Assembly (NCBI GenBank): GCA_028455995.1 | Contig: JABELC010000007.1 | Span: 186,001 to 250,000 of the forward strand | Length of the DNA stretch: 64,000 bases | Reading direction: 5' to 3' | Source of the DNA: Scleromitrula shiraiana | Lineage: Eukaryota; Ascomycota; Leotiomycetes; Helotiales; Sclerotiniaceae | In this document: positions 10,982-23,128 of the stretch, in pieces | How the letters are laid out: each line of letters starts with the position of its first letter | Position numbering within the stretch: position 1 is the first letter of the stretch | Notes under the pieces: model-generated | What the model was told of the DNA's origin: nothing | The model's input: the letters and a program-made list of their open reading frames with translations, nothing else | The model's database searches: none | Program-made: the position numbers and the translations under genes

Positions 10982-12233
10982 CTAGTTATCCCGCACAAAC
11001 CCTTCATTCCCCTCCACCCCAGTTGCCCCCCTCAACGCATCCTCCACCCCATACCTCACATCCCTCTTATCAACAAAACCCCTCGCATCCTTCGTCAATC
11101 TCCATTTTCTCCAACCATCCTCAATTCGGCTCACGAGTCTAGCTGCACTCGGTCTCTCGCTACTTCGATGTTTCAACATATCCCTCACGATATCTTTAAG
11201 TCCGTTTGTGAATCCTTTATCGTTAAGACGAGAGACTTGCCAGTTATACTCGTATTGACGGGGTGGAGGAATTCCTGTCATCATGGTGTACAAGACAGCG
11301 CCGAGGGAGTAGATTTCTGCAGCGGGAGTCCAGGGTTCGAGGTGGTTGTAGATTTCCTTGTCATGAGGTGTTAGCCCAGTAATATATTTTTGGGTTTAGA
11401 TTTTCAAATAGGGATGAATACATGGATGAAATGAACAAAAGAGTGTTTAAATGAGAAACGAAAGACAAACAACATACTGGAGCCCAATAAAAAGCTCTAC
11501 TCTTTTTAGCCTTCGTATCCTTCATCGCATTTGCAGTTAAAGCTCCCGGAAACCCCGTCACAACCGCCTTCTCAAATCCCGCCAACTTACAATCCCCATA
11601 GGTGGTTCCCCCCGTTGGCCTCTTGAACCAAATTTGCTTCGGACTAACATCTCTGATAAGAATGGGTTGCCAATCATCATCATGTTTTTGCCAATCATTA
11701 AATCCATCCGTCTGCTTGACACCCGTATGTAACCAGAGTAGCGCACTAGTGATACTAGTAAGGACATGCCAACAGAGAGATTCGGGTAGTGAAAAACGAT
11801 TGGGATTTTCGGTGGCGAGAGCTTGCCAGGCGGGAAAATCTGTGTAAGGGGGGTAATTGCGATCGTCTGGAAGAATGAGATCGAGAGAACCTTGGTCCAT
11901 GTTTTCGTAAATAACGAGGTTACCAGAGAGTTCGGCCTTGACACTAGGGCCCGCAAGAGAATCTGCATGGATTATGTCGATTAAGGAGACGAGGTTAGGG
12001 TGGTTGAGAATGCGAGAGAGGGGAACACCAGCTTCGGGGAGGAGCACGGATGTCAGTGAGACTTCCCATTCTGGATTGTTGGCATCGTGGACTTTTTTCT
12101 TGGTTAATGGACTGGCGAGAAATGATTCATTGTCGCGGACCCGGATCAGTTCAATGCTATTGGGATATTCACTGATTTCCGAGGGGTTGCGGAGTATAAA
12201 CTTGGGCTGTATCTCGTCTGGAAGGTGTGTCAT
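10982..12233 (-). CDS. Protein kinase-like protein, probable pseudokinase
   Basis: Two exons (12233-11478 and 11356-10982) encode about 376 residues with a protein-kinase fold. The N-lobe contains ILNHPNLVSLIDIIH and LVIYENMDQGSLDLIL; the C-lobe contains SLCWHVLTSITSALLWLHTG, AFYWAPEIYNHLEPWTPAAE joined across the intron, EIYSLGAVLYTMMTG and IVRDMLKHRSSERPSA. The catalytic loop reads LIRDVSPKQIWF where HRDLKPxN is expected, so the HRD His and the metal-binding Asn are replaced. The DFG position reads KLAGFEKA, so the magnesium-binding Asp is missing. No clear VAIK lysine is seen. It is therefore most likely a catalytically dead regulatory or scaffold kinase. The promoter lies in the 250 bp towards the downstream oxidoreductase gene. 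Confidence 0.75.
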
Positions 12234-12483
12234 GGTGCGTATTTAGTTTTGAGAAACGATGTTGACGATCGTGATAATTTTGAAACAACAAATCAACACC
12301 TTATACTGAGGTTTCCGTTTCAGTACGAGTAGTCACAAAGAAACACACCGAGCTATGCAATTTCTGCAGCTTTATTGGTTCGAACTTAGCTCAAGGATAT
12401 TCGCATTGAAAGAAGAACAAAGACTTCAAAGACTGGGGCCATTGAGCTGCAAACAATAATCAATTTGAACCTGATGCTAAAGC

Positions 12484-14410
12484 TCAATAATTAAAATCTT
12501 CATAATAAACTTGCTTTCCATTCAGCCACCCAACCAACATGTCCCGAAAGACAGTACCGGCGCACAAATACCATCGATCTGCTGAATCTCCAGCTATATC
12601 ATTCTTATCCATTCTACGCTTTTGTAAACTAACTCCCAATTCTTCCAATTTTTGAAGCTCGGGTAATTGATCTTGTCCAATGTTGCCCGTGACAAATAAT
12701 TTAGTAGCGCTTGCGAGCCCTGGAATATCTTTGAATGTATCCTTGACGAGTCCTATATCAACTGAACGAACAGTCCAGTATAGTTGTAAACGTTGTAAAT
12801 CCAAACTAGGAGCTTGTGCAAGGAGTGGTGTAATACCAACACCACCAGCGACAAAAGAAGCCTTTTCTCCGTTGTTTTGGTCAACGAAAAAATCGCCACC
12901 AAAGCCATTGAGTGGTACTTCCAACTCGGCTTTAGGATTATGACGGAAAAGAAAATCTGTGACGACCCCAACTTTCCGAATCGTGATCTCGAATTGATCG
13001 TGGGTACTAGTGGGGTCCTCGGGCGATGAGACAGTAAAAGTACGTAGAAAATCGTCGTTGAGACTTTTAGGATCATCATCTCGCATGTGACTATATCCGA
13101 CATCGAGCTCTTCTTTGAAGCTTAGAGCGACATACTGACCAGGCTTCCAACGATTCGTCTTATCTGAATCTGTGATGCGAAACCGAAATCTCCCTACCGT
13201 TGGTGTCAATATGTTTTTATCGATGAGTTTTGCGTGCATTTGCTTGCTGCTTTCCTGGATGCCACGTGCTGGTTCTTCCGAAGCCAAATAACGTACCGGT
13301 GGATTGTAGGGTGAGTATTCACCTACAATACCACGAAAAGCCAACCCCTGGGAAACGAATCTAACATCTTCAACATGAATCCTGATAGCAAGATTCGTAT
13401 GTGAAATCAATCTTGTAGCACTCTCTCCAGCAAGTATCTCTGTCTTTCCGGTCAGATATACCACATCGCCAGTATTGAAATCAGGAAATACCAATCCTGC
13501 TCTTGGAGTGGTGCTCAAGTTTCCGAGTGTTTGATATAGTCGGTTACCAGAGTACTCGGGATAGACAATAGTCAGTCCGCTAACATCATTAGACAGTATC
13601 CTCACAAAGCCCGGAGGCCCACCCCTATGATTTGTATCCATATCTAAATCATGATTCGAGGATGATATGAAGAATAGATCTGATCGTTTTATCAAATCCG
13701 TGGCCTTTTCCGGCAGAGGAATTTGATTCGATACGAGTTGAGGTTTTGGTAACTCGGGGACAATGTGTTTTTTATTGAGATACTTGGGACAATTTCCTAC
13801 ACAGTTGTTAGTAGTTGTGAGACAGACTAATCATGTAAGATCTACCTAAACTTTGCTCAATTTTCACAATCAACGAAGCTTCTGCAAGATCCCTCCCATT
13901 GGTAGACTTCAAGGCACCAGCTGCCATTCTACCGTACAACTTGACTCTTCTTCTACTTTCGAGATCGATTGCAAGTCCACCCACCATTTTTCCATGATCA
14001 GTCTCTCGTTTTATCTCCCCGTTTGCTTCTTTACCCAACAGAGTTTCAACGACAGGATCAAATTCACGATCAACCGTAGCCTTTATAGCAATGACAGATT
14101 GAGCAACCGGCCAAGAGAACCCAGCTTCTCCTCCCCATATTGTAGTCCATGGTCTTCCAGCGGCATCAAGAGTTCCGACAGCCACGAGTGGCGATCGCGT
14201 TAGGAGGTTCCCAGCAAACGGTGTTAAGAATGGTGAAGTTGGATTTTCGCCTTGGGGGACTCTTAAACGTTTGTGCATCTCCTCCTCGCCAGTATGCCAT
14301 TGCGTCTCCGCTTCGTAGAATGCCATATTTGAAAATTGGCGGCTGAGTTTTAATGTTGAAGTGCGGTCCGTTTTGTAGTCAACTTTCAAGGCGGTATTAG
14401 ACGAAGGCAA
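12484..14410 (-). CDS. PNPOx-like / ferredoxin reductase-type fusion oxidoreductase
   Basis: Two exons (14410-13846 and 13796-12484, intron 49 nt) give about 625 residues. Residues about 25-190 resemble the pyridoxamine-phosphate-oxidase-like split-barrel flavin fold (HKRLRVPQGENPTSPFLTPF, SPLVAVGTLDAAGRPWTTIW). The C-terminal half is a ferredoxin-NADP reductase-type module: KPGQYVALSF and LRTFTVSS (FAD binding, RxYS-like) and VAGGVGITPLLAQ (NAD(P) binding). The junction SLGNCPKYLNKKHI is made by the splice. The architecture predicts electron transfer from NAD(P)H through FAD to a second flavin site. The cognate substrate is unknown. No 2Fe-2S Cys cluster is visible at the C-terminus, which ends at NGKQVYYEDFNY. 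Confidence 0.8.
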
Positions 14411-14824
14411 ACCTTTATAAATGAATCAGAGCTGCGAGCAGTCATAATCACAAATATTAAAACATTTGATGTTTTGCGACAGAATGCAGTTGAGGAATGT
14501 CAGATTTAAGGAAGGCTGGATGGCGGGGTTGATAAGCAAGGAGATTAGTAATCCGGGGTTTGAACTGATAGTGAGACGTCAAAACACCGAAGCTGTAGCA
14601 TTACTATACGTGACGTGCATATAACACCATATAACGCAATTGTTAATTGGGTGCACACCTTCTCACATACATTAATCGATGTGCTATAGCTCAGTAATTG
14701 GATGATTCTGTACGAAGGTAAGAATATCGTCGGCGGATATATATATCAGGTTGTTGACACAATTTTGCCTGCTGAATCTGCATGTAATATGATAAAAATA
14801 AGAAGCTCTAGATATACTACAACC
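14411..14824. other. Intergenic region
   Basis: 414 bp between two minus-strand genes, expected to hold the 3' end of the permease gene upstream side and the oxidoreductase promoter. No further feature seen. Confidence 0.3.
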
Positions 14825-16395
14825 TCATAGCTTAGGATTTGTAAGGTCGACATCATTGCCGACCTCATTTGCATTACTGGCTTCGTTTACTGTCTTTTCC
14901 TCCACCAAAACCTCATCCCTATCTTCAATTGCTCTCTCTTTTTCTCCCCTCTTCGAGAGCCGCAATAAAATCGTCGTCCATACTGCCAGCCCTATACAAA
15001 CACCAATCATAGCCCACATACCTCTTGTGAATCTTGGAGCCTCACTGGCCCCATAAAACGCCAAACTCCATCCAGCATTCAGAGCCCCGCTCCCTGCATT
15101 CATGCTGGCCACTACCACTCCCCTAAGAGCATCATCTTCCCATCTCATCGCATCGTTTGCCCAAGCAAAAAATACAGCCTGACATGCATATACACTACCT
15201 GCCCAATAATACGCTGCGAAGACCGTAGAGACGGTGGCCGATGAATTGAGTACCAAAGCTGAAGTGATGATTCCGGTCATACATATGTAGTAGGATACGA
15301 CGTAACGTTTGGAGGGGTAAAAATCGGTAAGAGTAGCCCAGAAGAGGGTGGATATGATTCCCACAGCTGGGACACCAGTAGGGTAGTTGTTTAGTTGAGG
15401 AATGGTGTAGCGATTGGTTGATTTCATATATAAAGATAAGAGGGAGTTAGAGGAAAATGATTCGACTTCACCCGCTAGCATCCAGAGGATCACAAACCCG
15501 TAGAAGTGGTGGGATGTAAAGACTTTTTTGATAAAGAGGAGGTTCCAAAGTCGCTGCTTGGGAACTTCGGGTACGCGAGAGATTGCAAGTGATCGTTCAT
15601 TGTCTGTGAGATAAAATGCTCGTGTTGTGCTAGGTGTATCAGGAAATAGAAAAAATCCGTAGAGGGCAATAGGAAGAGTCATTAGTCCATCTATAATGAA
15701 CAGCCAACGCCAGCCGCTGAGGCCTTGGGTGCCATTAAGAGACGAATGGATGCCAGTTTGGAGGAAACCTCCAAACATAGTGCCGGCAAGCCCAGAAGAG
15801 GTAAATATACCGCTTCGCTTACCTAGTTCACGTTCTGTGTACCAAGATCCCAAGATGTAATGTGTCCCAATGAATGTGGTAGATTCAGCCAATCCTTGAA
15901 AGAACCGAATGGCCATTATATCTCTAGGATGATGAGCAGCAGCTGTTATCATAGTAAGACAACCCCATAGAACAATCATGGAAGGAAAAAATATACGAGG
16001 CTTGATATAGTGAAGAGCAAGGTTGCTGGGAATTTGTCCAATGATATATCTAGGGCATGATCAACAAGCAAGATCGAGCATATACCTCCTCAGAATGGAA
16101 CAGAGAACTCACCCAACGGTAAAGACAGTATTAATAACATTATATTGATTTCCTGTGAATCCCAATTCCTCTTTCATGCCACTCACATAAGCATTCGCCA
16201 GATTTGATCTGTCCAGGTAGTTCATGAAATATGACAGACAACAAAATGTCAATATGAAGAAATCTACAAGTATAAGTTTAAACTTTTACTCGGGCCAACA
16301 GATATAGTATACTGACCTATTTTCTGGACCAGCTTTCGTTCCCCTGCATGTTCGTAAGGGTGGGAAATATATGCTTTCACACGTGATAACGCCAT
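14825..16395 (-). CDS. Major facilitator permease, allantoate/pantothenate (ACS/DAL5) type
   Basis: Three exons (16395-16317, 16263-16113, 16049-14825) encode 484 residues with about 12 membrane helices. The joined N-terminus contains the family hallmark FMNYLDRSNLANAYVSGMKEE, followed by GFTGNQYNVINTVFTVGYIIGQIPSNL and SMIVLWGCLTM, RFFQGLAESTTFIGTHYIL and SGWRWLFIIDGLMTLPIALYG. This is the anion:cation symporter (DAL5/TNA1/FEN2/LIZ1) family of plasma-membrane transporters, which import organic anions such as allantoate, nicotinate or pantothenate. The exact substrate cannot be read from sequence. The C-terminus is acidic and cytosolic. The ATG at 16395 gives the typical short basic N-terminus (MALSRVKAYISHPYEH). 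Confidence 0.85.
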
Positions 16396-18792
16396 GATTG
16401 AAGACCTTGGTTCATGTGTGTTCAGCGTCGATGACCGAAAAGAAATTTTAAGTGCTCAGAACACACACGCATCTCGATTGTACATCTTCAGGTCGATGCA
16501 TTTGTTTTTCTTCTTCGATCAACAAGTATCATTCCTGACGGGCAATTCCTCTACCCCACTTTCACGATACTACTCACAATGATAGTAGCTCAGAGAAGAA
16601 CAGCCAAAATAAAATCAGATGTAAATCCAAATCCAAACATTTTTATCCATAAATTGGCTGAGAATCTGATGAGGATTATGATACAGAGCCCCTGGAGTGA
16701 TGGTAGGTTTTTTGGTTGCAGAGAACGGCTTGAAAAAGTTCGACTTCCCCACACATGTTCCCGTAAAGCCCGTAGACCAATGGTTCATTTATCCGATGCT
16801 TTCCCGAATAGTTACAATATCGCAGTTTCAATTCTTGATATCTTTTGAAAGGAGAAGTTTACATGATGACATGAAGCATCAAATACAATCCCTTCCTCTA
16901 TCAAAAGCTTATGTCGACCATAGCAATACCATTAGTTAGAGGTATAAAACTATTAAAATATCATCGCCGAGTCGAAATTATAATGCATTACCCCTGCTGA
17001 AGGAGGATACTAAAAGAAGACCTAAAACCTGGAATAATGGACTGAATATAAATGAACATGAATACTAGGATGATGACCCGAAAGTCAACCTCAAAGCTCT
17101 CAAGGTACCGATAAAGGTTACCAAAGAACTGATGCCCAAGTCATAGCATTTGCATTATAGGAGAAACTTCTCGGAGTTTTGTAAGCACCGAGAAAGGAAC
17201 TGGAAGAAAGAATCTTCTATTCCGAAAGTATCGGGGGTAAGATTGGCAACGAAACTACTTCTATAACAATACGAGCGGAGAACATGACAGGAAAGATAAT
17301 CGGACCTCGAAGATGACCGACCCAAGTATGCAAGGGCAGCGAGAACACACATACCCAACATATCAAGCAACAAAAACCATACAGAAAGTTTAGACTCAAT
17401 CAAAAATGTAAATATCAATCTGAAAAGTTCTCCTGGCAGATTTAGATTCGGACCTTTCTAAGAGAAGAGAAACATTCAACAGAGGAATTATCGATCATTT
17501 AGCCACTTTTTACACAGCCACAAGCATATAGCTGGTGCCACGACTTCGATGTTTCAAAGAAACGTGGAGAGATGCGTTTTGAAGGATCATACCAGCTTGA
17601 TGAAACATTCTATTTATGGATTCTTATAGGCTGGAAGGATACACACCGTAATGTGAATGTAAATCACTAGATTTTAAATGAAAGTACTGTACGATAAAAG
17701 CGAAACATGCAGATAGGAAGCAGTCGGAAGAACAGGGCGGAAAGGCCCGCTCTGCTTTCATGTAGGAATCTGTAGTGGTAGCGGTAAGATGATGTATCGA
17801 GGGACTTCTAAAAGACAGAAAATGGATGGCTCGAAGTGGAACATGATTCAATAGTACATGTAAAGATGTAAAAACTTCATGATTTCAAGGAATACCAAGA
17901 TAATTCGTAATTTTTCTCCATCTTAATGCATGCGAGCCTAAATAGCAACCCGTACTTTCCACCAAAAGCTCAACGACACGATGCAAACGGAGTTGAAAGT
18001 GGATATAAATAACTGGGTGGAAAACAATCCCATTCGTTGTAGTTGCAATATCTCATGCACCATATAAAATCAAAAATCACCCAAGTTTCTTTTTATGGAT
18101 ATCCTCGGTTTGGATTTTTTTCCAACTATTTATCCTCTACCAATGATTTTTATCAACGATTGATAAGTTTTGCCCAATGAAGGGGTAAGAATATGAAGAA
18201 GTTTCGCCTCGTTTGATTTATGCCATTAGCCCTGTAACTCATACCCTGATCTTGACCTGTCAATACCTGTCAATACCTTTCTATATCCTATAAACCCCGT
18301 AACATTGGAAGCTTCTAATCTTTCCCCACCTGATTGATTTTATATTCGATTCACCTGATAGATATTGTATTCCCCCAAAGATTTCGAATAATATCATCCC
18401 ATCAAGCTTCTTAGCTTGAAGTGCATAGCTGCATCGTTGTACATACCTAGGTACAGAATATAAATGAAGTGGTCGTCGATCTATGCATCTTGAATTATAT
18501 TGCTTTATGGAAAGATATTAGGAGAGATAAAAAATAATATCAATTATATCCAGCCTCCTTTTCACTTTTTTTTTTGTCAAAATACTTTTGACATATTTCT
18601 CTTCTCTAATCCCTTCCTTCGCCTGTCTTCACCGCACATTTTGGCGGTAAAGGGGTGTTGCCCGTTGAAACCTTACAGCACATACTTGCTCTTCCACTTC
18701 TTTAAATCTTTCCAAGCACTTCTTTTATATTTTACGCAAGCTGGACTTCGTATTATCTCTCAATTACTTGAAAACTTTACAATACATTTGAA
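16396..18792. other. Long intergenic region (2.4 kb)
   Basis: No gene supported. Open frames of 60-100 codons on both strands lack start context, codon bias and motifs. A small direct repeat (three copies of the core TCAATACCT around 18259-18280) and a CCTAGGTA palindrome near 18447 are visible. 18500-18792 is pyrimidine-rich and looks like promoter and 5' leader of the downstream gene. Confidence 0.4.
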
Positions 18793-20670
18793 ATGCCTCC
18801 CATAACTGAGACTGTTACTATCATCAATAAATCTGGAAAAGTTGTGAGCACTGTATGTAGATCCGAAGTTTTACCCCGTTTGATCTTTCCCCTCATTTAA
18901 TTCATCTTGACTTGCAACTGCCCGCACTGATACTAACGACTCCGATAGGGAAAACAACTGATCAACATCTTCAAAGATGCAAAAGCAGCATACAATGAGA
19001 AGAAAGCAGAGTTAAAAGAGGAACATTACGCAAGAGCAGAGGCAAGACAACAAAGGGCACAACGAAGACTTATCGAAGCTCGAAACGATATTCGAGATGA
19101 TTACCAGCTGGATTACCAAGGAGATGATGCACAATCTGTAGCTTCTTCTAGACGTTCTCATCGATCCCATCGCTCCCACCGTTCGCATCGCTCGCATCGT
19201 TCGCACACTGAAGGTCAACAAGAATATGAACCACAATCACGATCCCGTCCACCACTAACAAACAATAATATCTCACAATATGACGATACCCAAAGTGTAG
19301 CTAGTGGACGTTCACACCGTTCACATCGTTCAAGGAGAAGTCGTTCTCATCACCGCAGCAGAAGTCATGCACCAACACAATATGAAGGAGAGATGGAGGA
19401 GGGGGAGGAGGAGGAGGAATTCTATGACGACCATCTCGAATATCGCTCCCCATTTGTTGAAACCGAGCTCAATGGCCTTACTCGTCGAAACACCGACCTC
19501 GAATACGAATTGCATACACCCACAACTCTCGTGCGTCGAGAGACAGCACCTGCTGAATTTCCGGCACAATACTCATCCGCCATGGTCCCACGATCAGCTT
19601 CGGTTCCGGACCTTCATGATCAAAATATTGACATGAATCTCGCATATGGAGAGCTTCCTCCACATTTTGAGCAGGAGGAAGAAGAGGCAGAATTGGAAAT
19701 GGAGATGGAACAAAATATTCCACAAGAACATCGACATGAGTTTGACGTTACTATGAGCAAACTCGATGAGCTATTGGTGGAGGCTCAATGTTTACACCAC
19801 ACTGCAACTAACATCATGTCAAATCTCCAAGCCAACCCCGAAGCCATGGCAGCCGTTGCCCTCACACTTGCAGAATTGTCAAATCTATTGACCAAAATGT
19901 CACCCAGCATTTTGCCCATGCTCAAAGCAAGCTCTCCAGCAATTTTCGCCTTGCTCGCCTCGCCACAATTTTTGATCGCAGGTGGTGTCGCTTTGGGTGT
20001 TACTGTGGTTATGTTCGGTGGATTTAAAATCATCAAGAAACTTCAAGCACCCCAACCAGAGAAGAGACTGGAAGCTCCTATGGCGATGGCAATGCCGGCT
20101 ACCCCTCTCACCCCCGCCTACATGGAACCACCATCAACGGAAGAAGCCATGGAATACGACGGAGAACTCAGCAGTATCGAAACCTGGCGCCGCGGTATCG
20201 CTGATGTGGAATTGGAGAGTGTCGGAACAAGTGTAGATGGAGAATACATAACTCCCACAGCAGCCCGTCAGAGGGAAGAGAGGATTCGTCTACGTGCCAT
20301 GGAAGAAAGAAGTGACGACGATGATGATTATGACGAATCAAGAAGTGTCATGAGCAGAAGATCTCGCACTTCAACACGATCTAGGGATATCCCCATCAGG
20401 AGTAAATCACGTGGAGCGGATAGTATCGCAGGGGAGTCAATTAGAAGTACTAGAACGAGCAAATCATATAAATCATCGAAGTCGACCAAATCTCCGAAGA
20501 AGTCGAAGAAAGAAGATGATATCGTTGAGGAGGAAGAACCAAAAGAGAAGAAGAAGAAGAAGAAGACCCCTCTATCGATCTTCAAATCTAAAACTGAAAA
20601 ATTGAGTTCAAAGGGAAAGGAAAAGGAAAGTAAGAAGAGTGGTCATCATCCTCTCCTTATTGAGATTTGA
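18793..20670 (+). CDS. Uncharacterised membrane protein with Ser-His-Arg repeats
   Basis: Two exons (18793-18852, 18949-20670; intron with a perfect TACTAAC-type branch site) encode 593 residues. After a short N-terminal segment and a charged helix (KAAYNEKKAELKEEHYARAE) come two blocks of tandem SHR triplets (RSHRSHRSHRSHRSH near residue 90). Next are an acidic region with several E runs and a helical segment LDELLVEAQCLHHTATNIMS. One hydrophobic stretch (FLIAGGVALGVTVVMFGGF, about residue 345) is followed by KIIKKLQ. The C-terminus is strongly basic, with KKKKKK and serine-rich repeats. The layout suggests a single-pass membrane protein with disordered charged tails. The function is not recognised. 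Confidence 0.75.
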
Positions 20671-21371
20671 TGAAATTTTCTTATTTTACTTTTTTGTTAG
20701 GCTGGGTTTTCTTCACATATTCTCATGGTAGTTATGGTACTTTTTGTTTTGCACTTCTCTCTCCTCGTGGCGATTTTTGGTTGATGAATGGACGGTTGGA
20801 TGGTTGGATGGGTACATATGGGTGGATGGTTTTTCAGAATGCCTTCTCATGAATATATCTGGAAATGGAACGAGATGAAATGAATGGAATGGGTTATTTA
20901 GTAGTATGGAACTCGGAAAAGAATGCATATATTTGACGTCTTATGTTATCATTCCGATATACTACCTCCCAGATGTGATTTCAAGACTCACAGTCTGCAT
21001 AATGCAGTGCCCAATGTATCAGAACACCCACACTTGGAGAGTCTCTGATGATCCCTTCCAACACAGATCCAAATATAAAATTCAACCAGGTTTCAATGTT
21101 TGATTTGGTTTAGAATAAATAACGACTCATTGTAAGTAGCCTAGTGGCATGTTGGTTCTCACTTTCAAGCAAGTGCATTTTATATCTATCACACACTTCC
21201 AACCATCCACTTTTTAAACTAAAAGTAAACAAATACATTAAAATATAACATTATGATACACACTTAATCAATATAGTATTTATCCAAACAATACTGCAAC
21301 ACCGAAGTCATCCACCCATCCATCCGTCTATCCAAACCATTTTAACCCATCCCAACCCATGACCAAAAACA
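20671..21371. other. Intergenic region
   Basis: Convergent 3' ends. GGATGGTTGGATGG-type minor repeats near 20790-20830; nothing else seen. Confidence 0.3.
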
Positions 21372-22500
21372 TTAAGGAAAAAGCATAGCCCTTACGCCCA
21401 CTGCAGCCGGCACCGCAAAATTTGTAATCATAGGTCTTACAATATCCGCGGCCCCCTTACTCGTACTTGTCGCCTTCGCACTCGTAGTCGTCGCTGTCCT
21501 CGAACTCGAAACATCAATACTCATCTTCACATCCCTCATCTGCAATCCGATGTCCTCATTCGCATGAATAGTTTCACTTCCAAATTGTACCAATCCCAAG
21601 TATAACTCGCTAGTTATGTTTCCCAATCTAACTAGTTCATTAACGAGCTCGAAGACATCCGCGTCGTCGATGCTTTGTTGGTAGGTTTCGAGAACCCAGC
21701 TGAATACGGCTTGTTTTTGTCCTTGCTGCTTGAAGCCTCTGAAAAGCTTGTAGGTTACGCCGGAGAGATTCTAGGTTAGTGCGTTGGGAGAAGCGGTGTA
21801 ATAACCAATTGGCCAGACGCCTCCCCAGACGGATTGCCAGACCATGACTTCGTGCGAGGCGGCGGAGGCGTTAGTTGAGGATTTTGACAATGCATCGAGG
21901 AAAATTTTGAGAGCGATGTCGGCTTTGCAGTTGAGAGCGCTAAGGGCGGTGGTGTAGTTTGTGGTGGTGGTGACGAAAGAGGAGAGGGGGTAGACGGTCC
22001 AGCGTCCGGATAGGTGGAAGGAGTTTATGTTGGAGATGGTTGTGGGAAGTTGGATGGAGACGTAGCCAATGTTGGGGTAGGAGTGGACCTGATTAGTTTG
22101 GTTAGATGATAGGTTTATTGAGTGATAGGCCTCTTAGTTGACGGATAGGATTTACATATTCGATATTATTTTCACATATCCAAGTCGCATTGAAGCTTGC
22201 ACCATTAGTATCATCGAGCAGCACACCTATCGGATAGCGCATCAGTACAATGTTTGTATATTCGAGGTTCAAAAGATCGGCATCATGATCGTCCAGAATG
22301 ACTTACCGTCATATTTTGACTTCCACTGCCATCATCTCCCCATTTATTGCTCCCATAAAGATGATCTCCCAAATCCGTCATCGCGCCGCCATACTTTTCA
22401 TCCAATGATTGATAAGTATCACCAGACGCACTGGCAACAGTCACAAGTACTGATAAACAGCACCAAGTGATCGACAAACAGCAATCTTTAAAAATCGCAT
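21372..22500 (-). pseudogene. Disrupted GH12-type endoglucanase gene with S/T-rich tail
   Basis: The translated pieces match a glycoside hydrolase family 12 (endo-beta-1,4-glucanase/xyloglucanase) enzyme: NKWGDDGSGSQNMT, then VHSYPNIGYVSIQLP after an intron (about 22133-22089). Next come SHEVMVWQSVWGGVWPIGYY with the nucleophile Glu, QAVFSWVLETYQQSIDDADV, and LYLGLVQFGSETI with the acid/base Glu. A Ser/Thr/Ala-rich tail and a hydrophobic end resemble a GPI signal. Three lesions are visible. First, the only upstream ATG (22500) is one base out of frame with the signal-peptide-like stretch ITWCCLSVLVTVASASG. Second, the GTAAGT donor at about 22307 has no acceptor that restores the frame of the next segment (DDTNGASFNATWI). 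Third, a TAG at 21773-21771 lies in frame between NALT and NLSGVTYK. Family assignment is fairly sure; loss of function is inferred. Confidence 0.6.
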
Positions 22501-23128
22501 TTCATCAGGTTGTGAAAGACGCAGAAGAAAGTTTTGGGCCTGCATGAACATTTATTCATGGAAATTACCCACACCACATGAGTTCCGGTTCTCAGTGGGG
22601 CTCTATGAGAACATCGTTAGATATCGCAATGTTTATTTCGCCGTTAGGTTTTTGATATTGATGATGAATAATATGCGTAGATGAAAGTGGGCCTCCTCGG
22701 CACCGACTTTTTGACATAAACAATCAATCATTGTAACAAGATCGCCGTAAAGGATGTTGGTAATCTTGCTTGCCATCCTTGTTAACCTGTGCAAAGATAA
22801 CCCAAAATCACCTGATTATTGGTGCTATCTGGAGTTGGAAACTGTATATCAAATGTTCAAAATAGGCAAGCGGATGTAAGAGCGGGCGACAGTGATACGC
22901 AGCGTGGTACGCGTGGGTTCTTATCCGAATATAGCCCCTCGACGAAATTATAATCTCGATACATGATCCATGAATGAGATCCAAAAGATGAAAGGTTGTG
23001 GTAGCAAGATTTTGCTCACGCAAGACCATCGGGTACTCTCTCCTAACCTGTCTTGACAAAAGAAGTTTTAGGCAAAGCCGAAGTGAGAAGTGATCGATTG
23101 CATATTTTTGCAGAGTTTCGACATAAGT
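22501..23128. other. Intergenic region / 3' relic
   Basis: Lies between the broken GH12 gene and the broken STAND gene. Minus-strand open frames (23068-23128 and 22808-23059) have no recognisable motif and may be decayed 3' sequence of the STAND gene. Confidence 0.25.

Noticed and set aside
17155..17418. Minus-strand open frame with hydrophobic start in the 2.4-kb intergenic region
   Set aside because: Two overlapping frames are equally open, composition is random-like, and no splice sites, motif or start context support a gene.
21736..21771. A tiny intron that could remove the TAG in the GH12 gene
   Set aside because: The candidate would be about 36 nt with a poor GTTATT donor and would shift the downstream frame.
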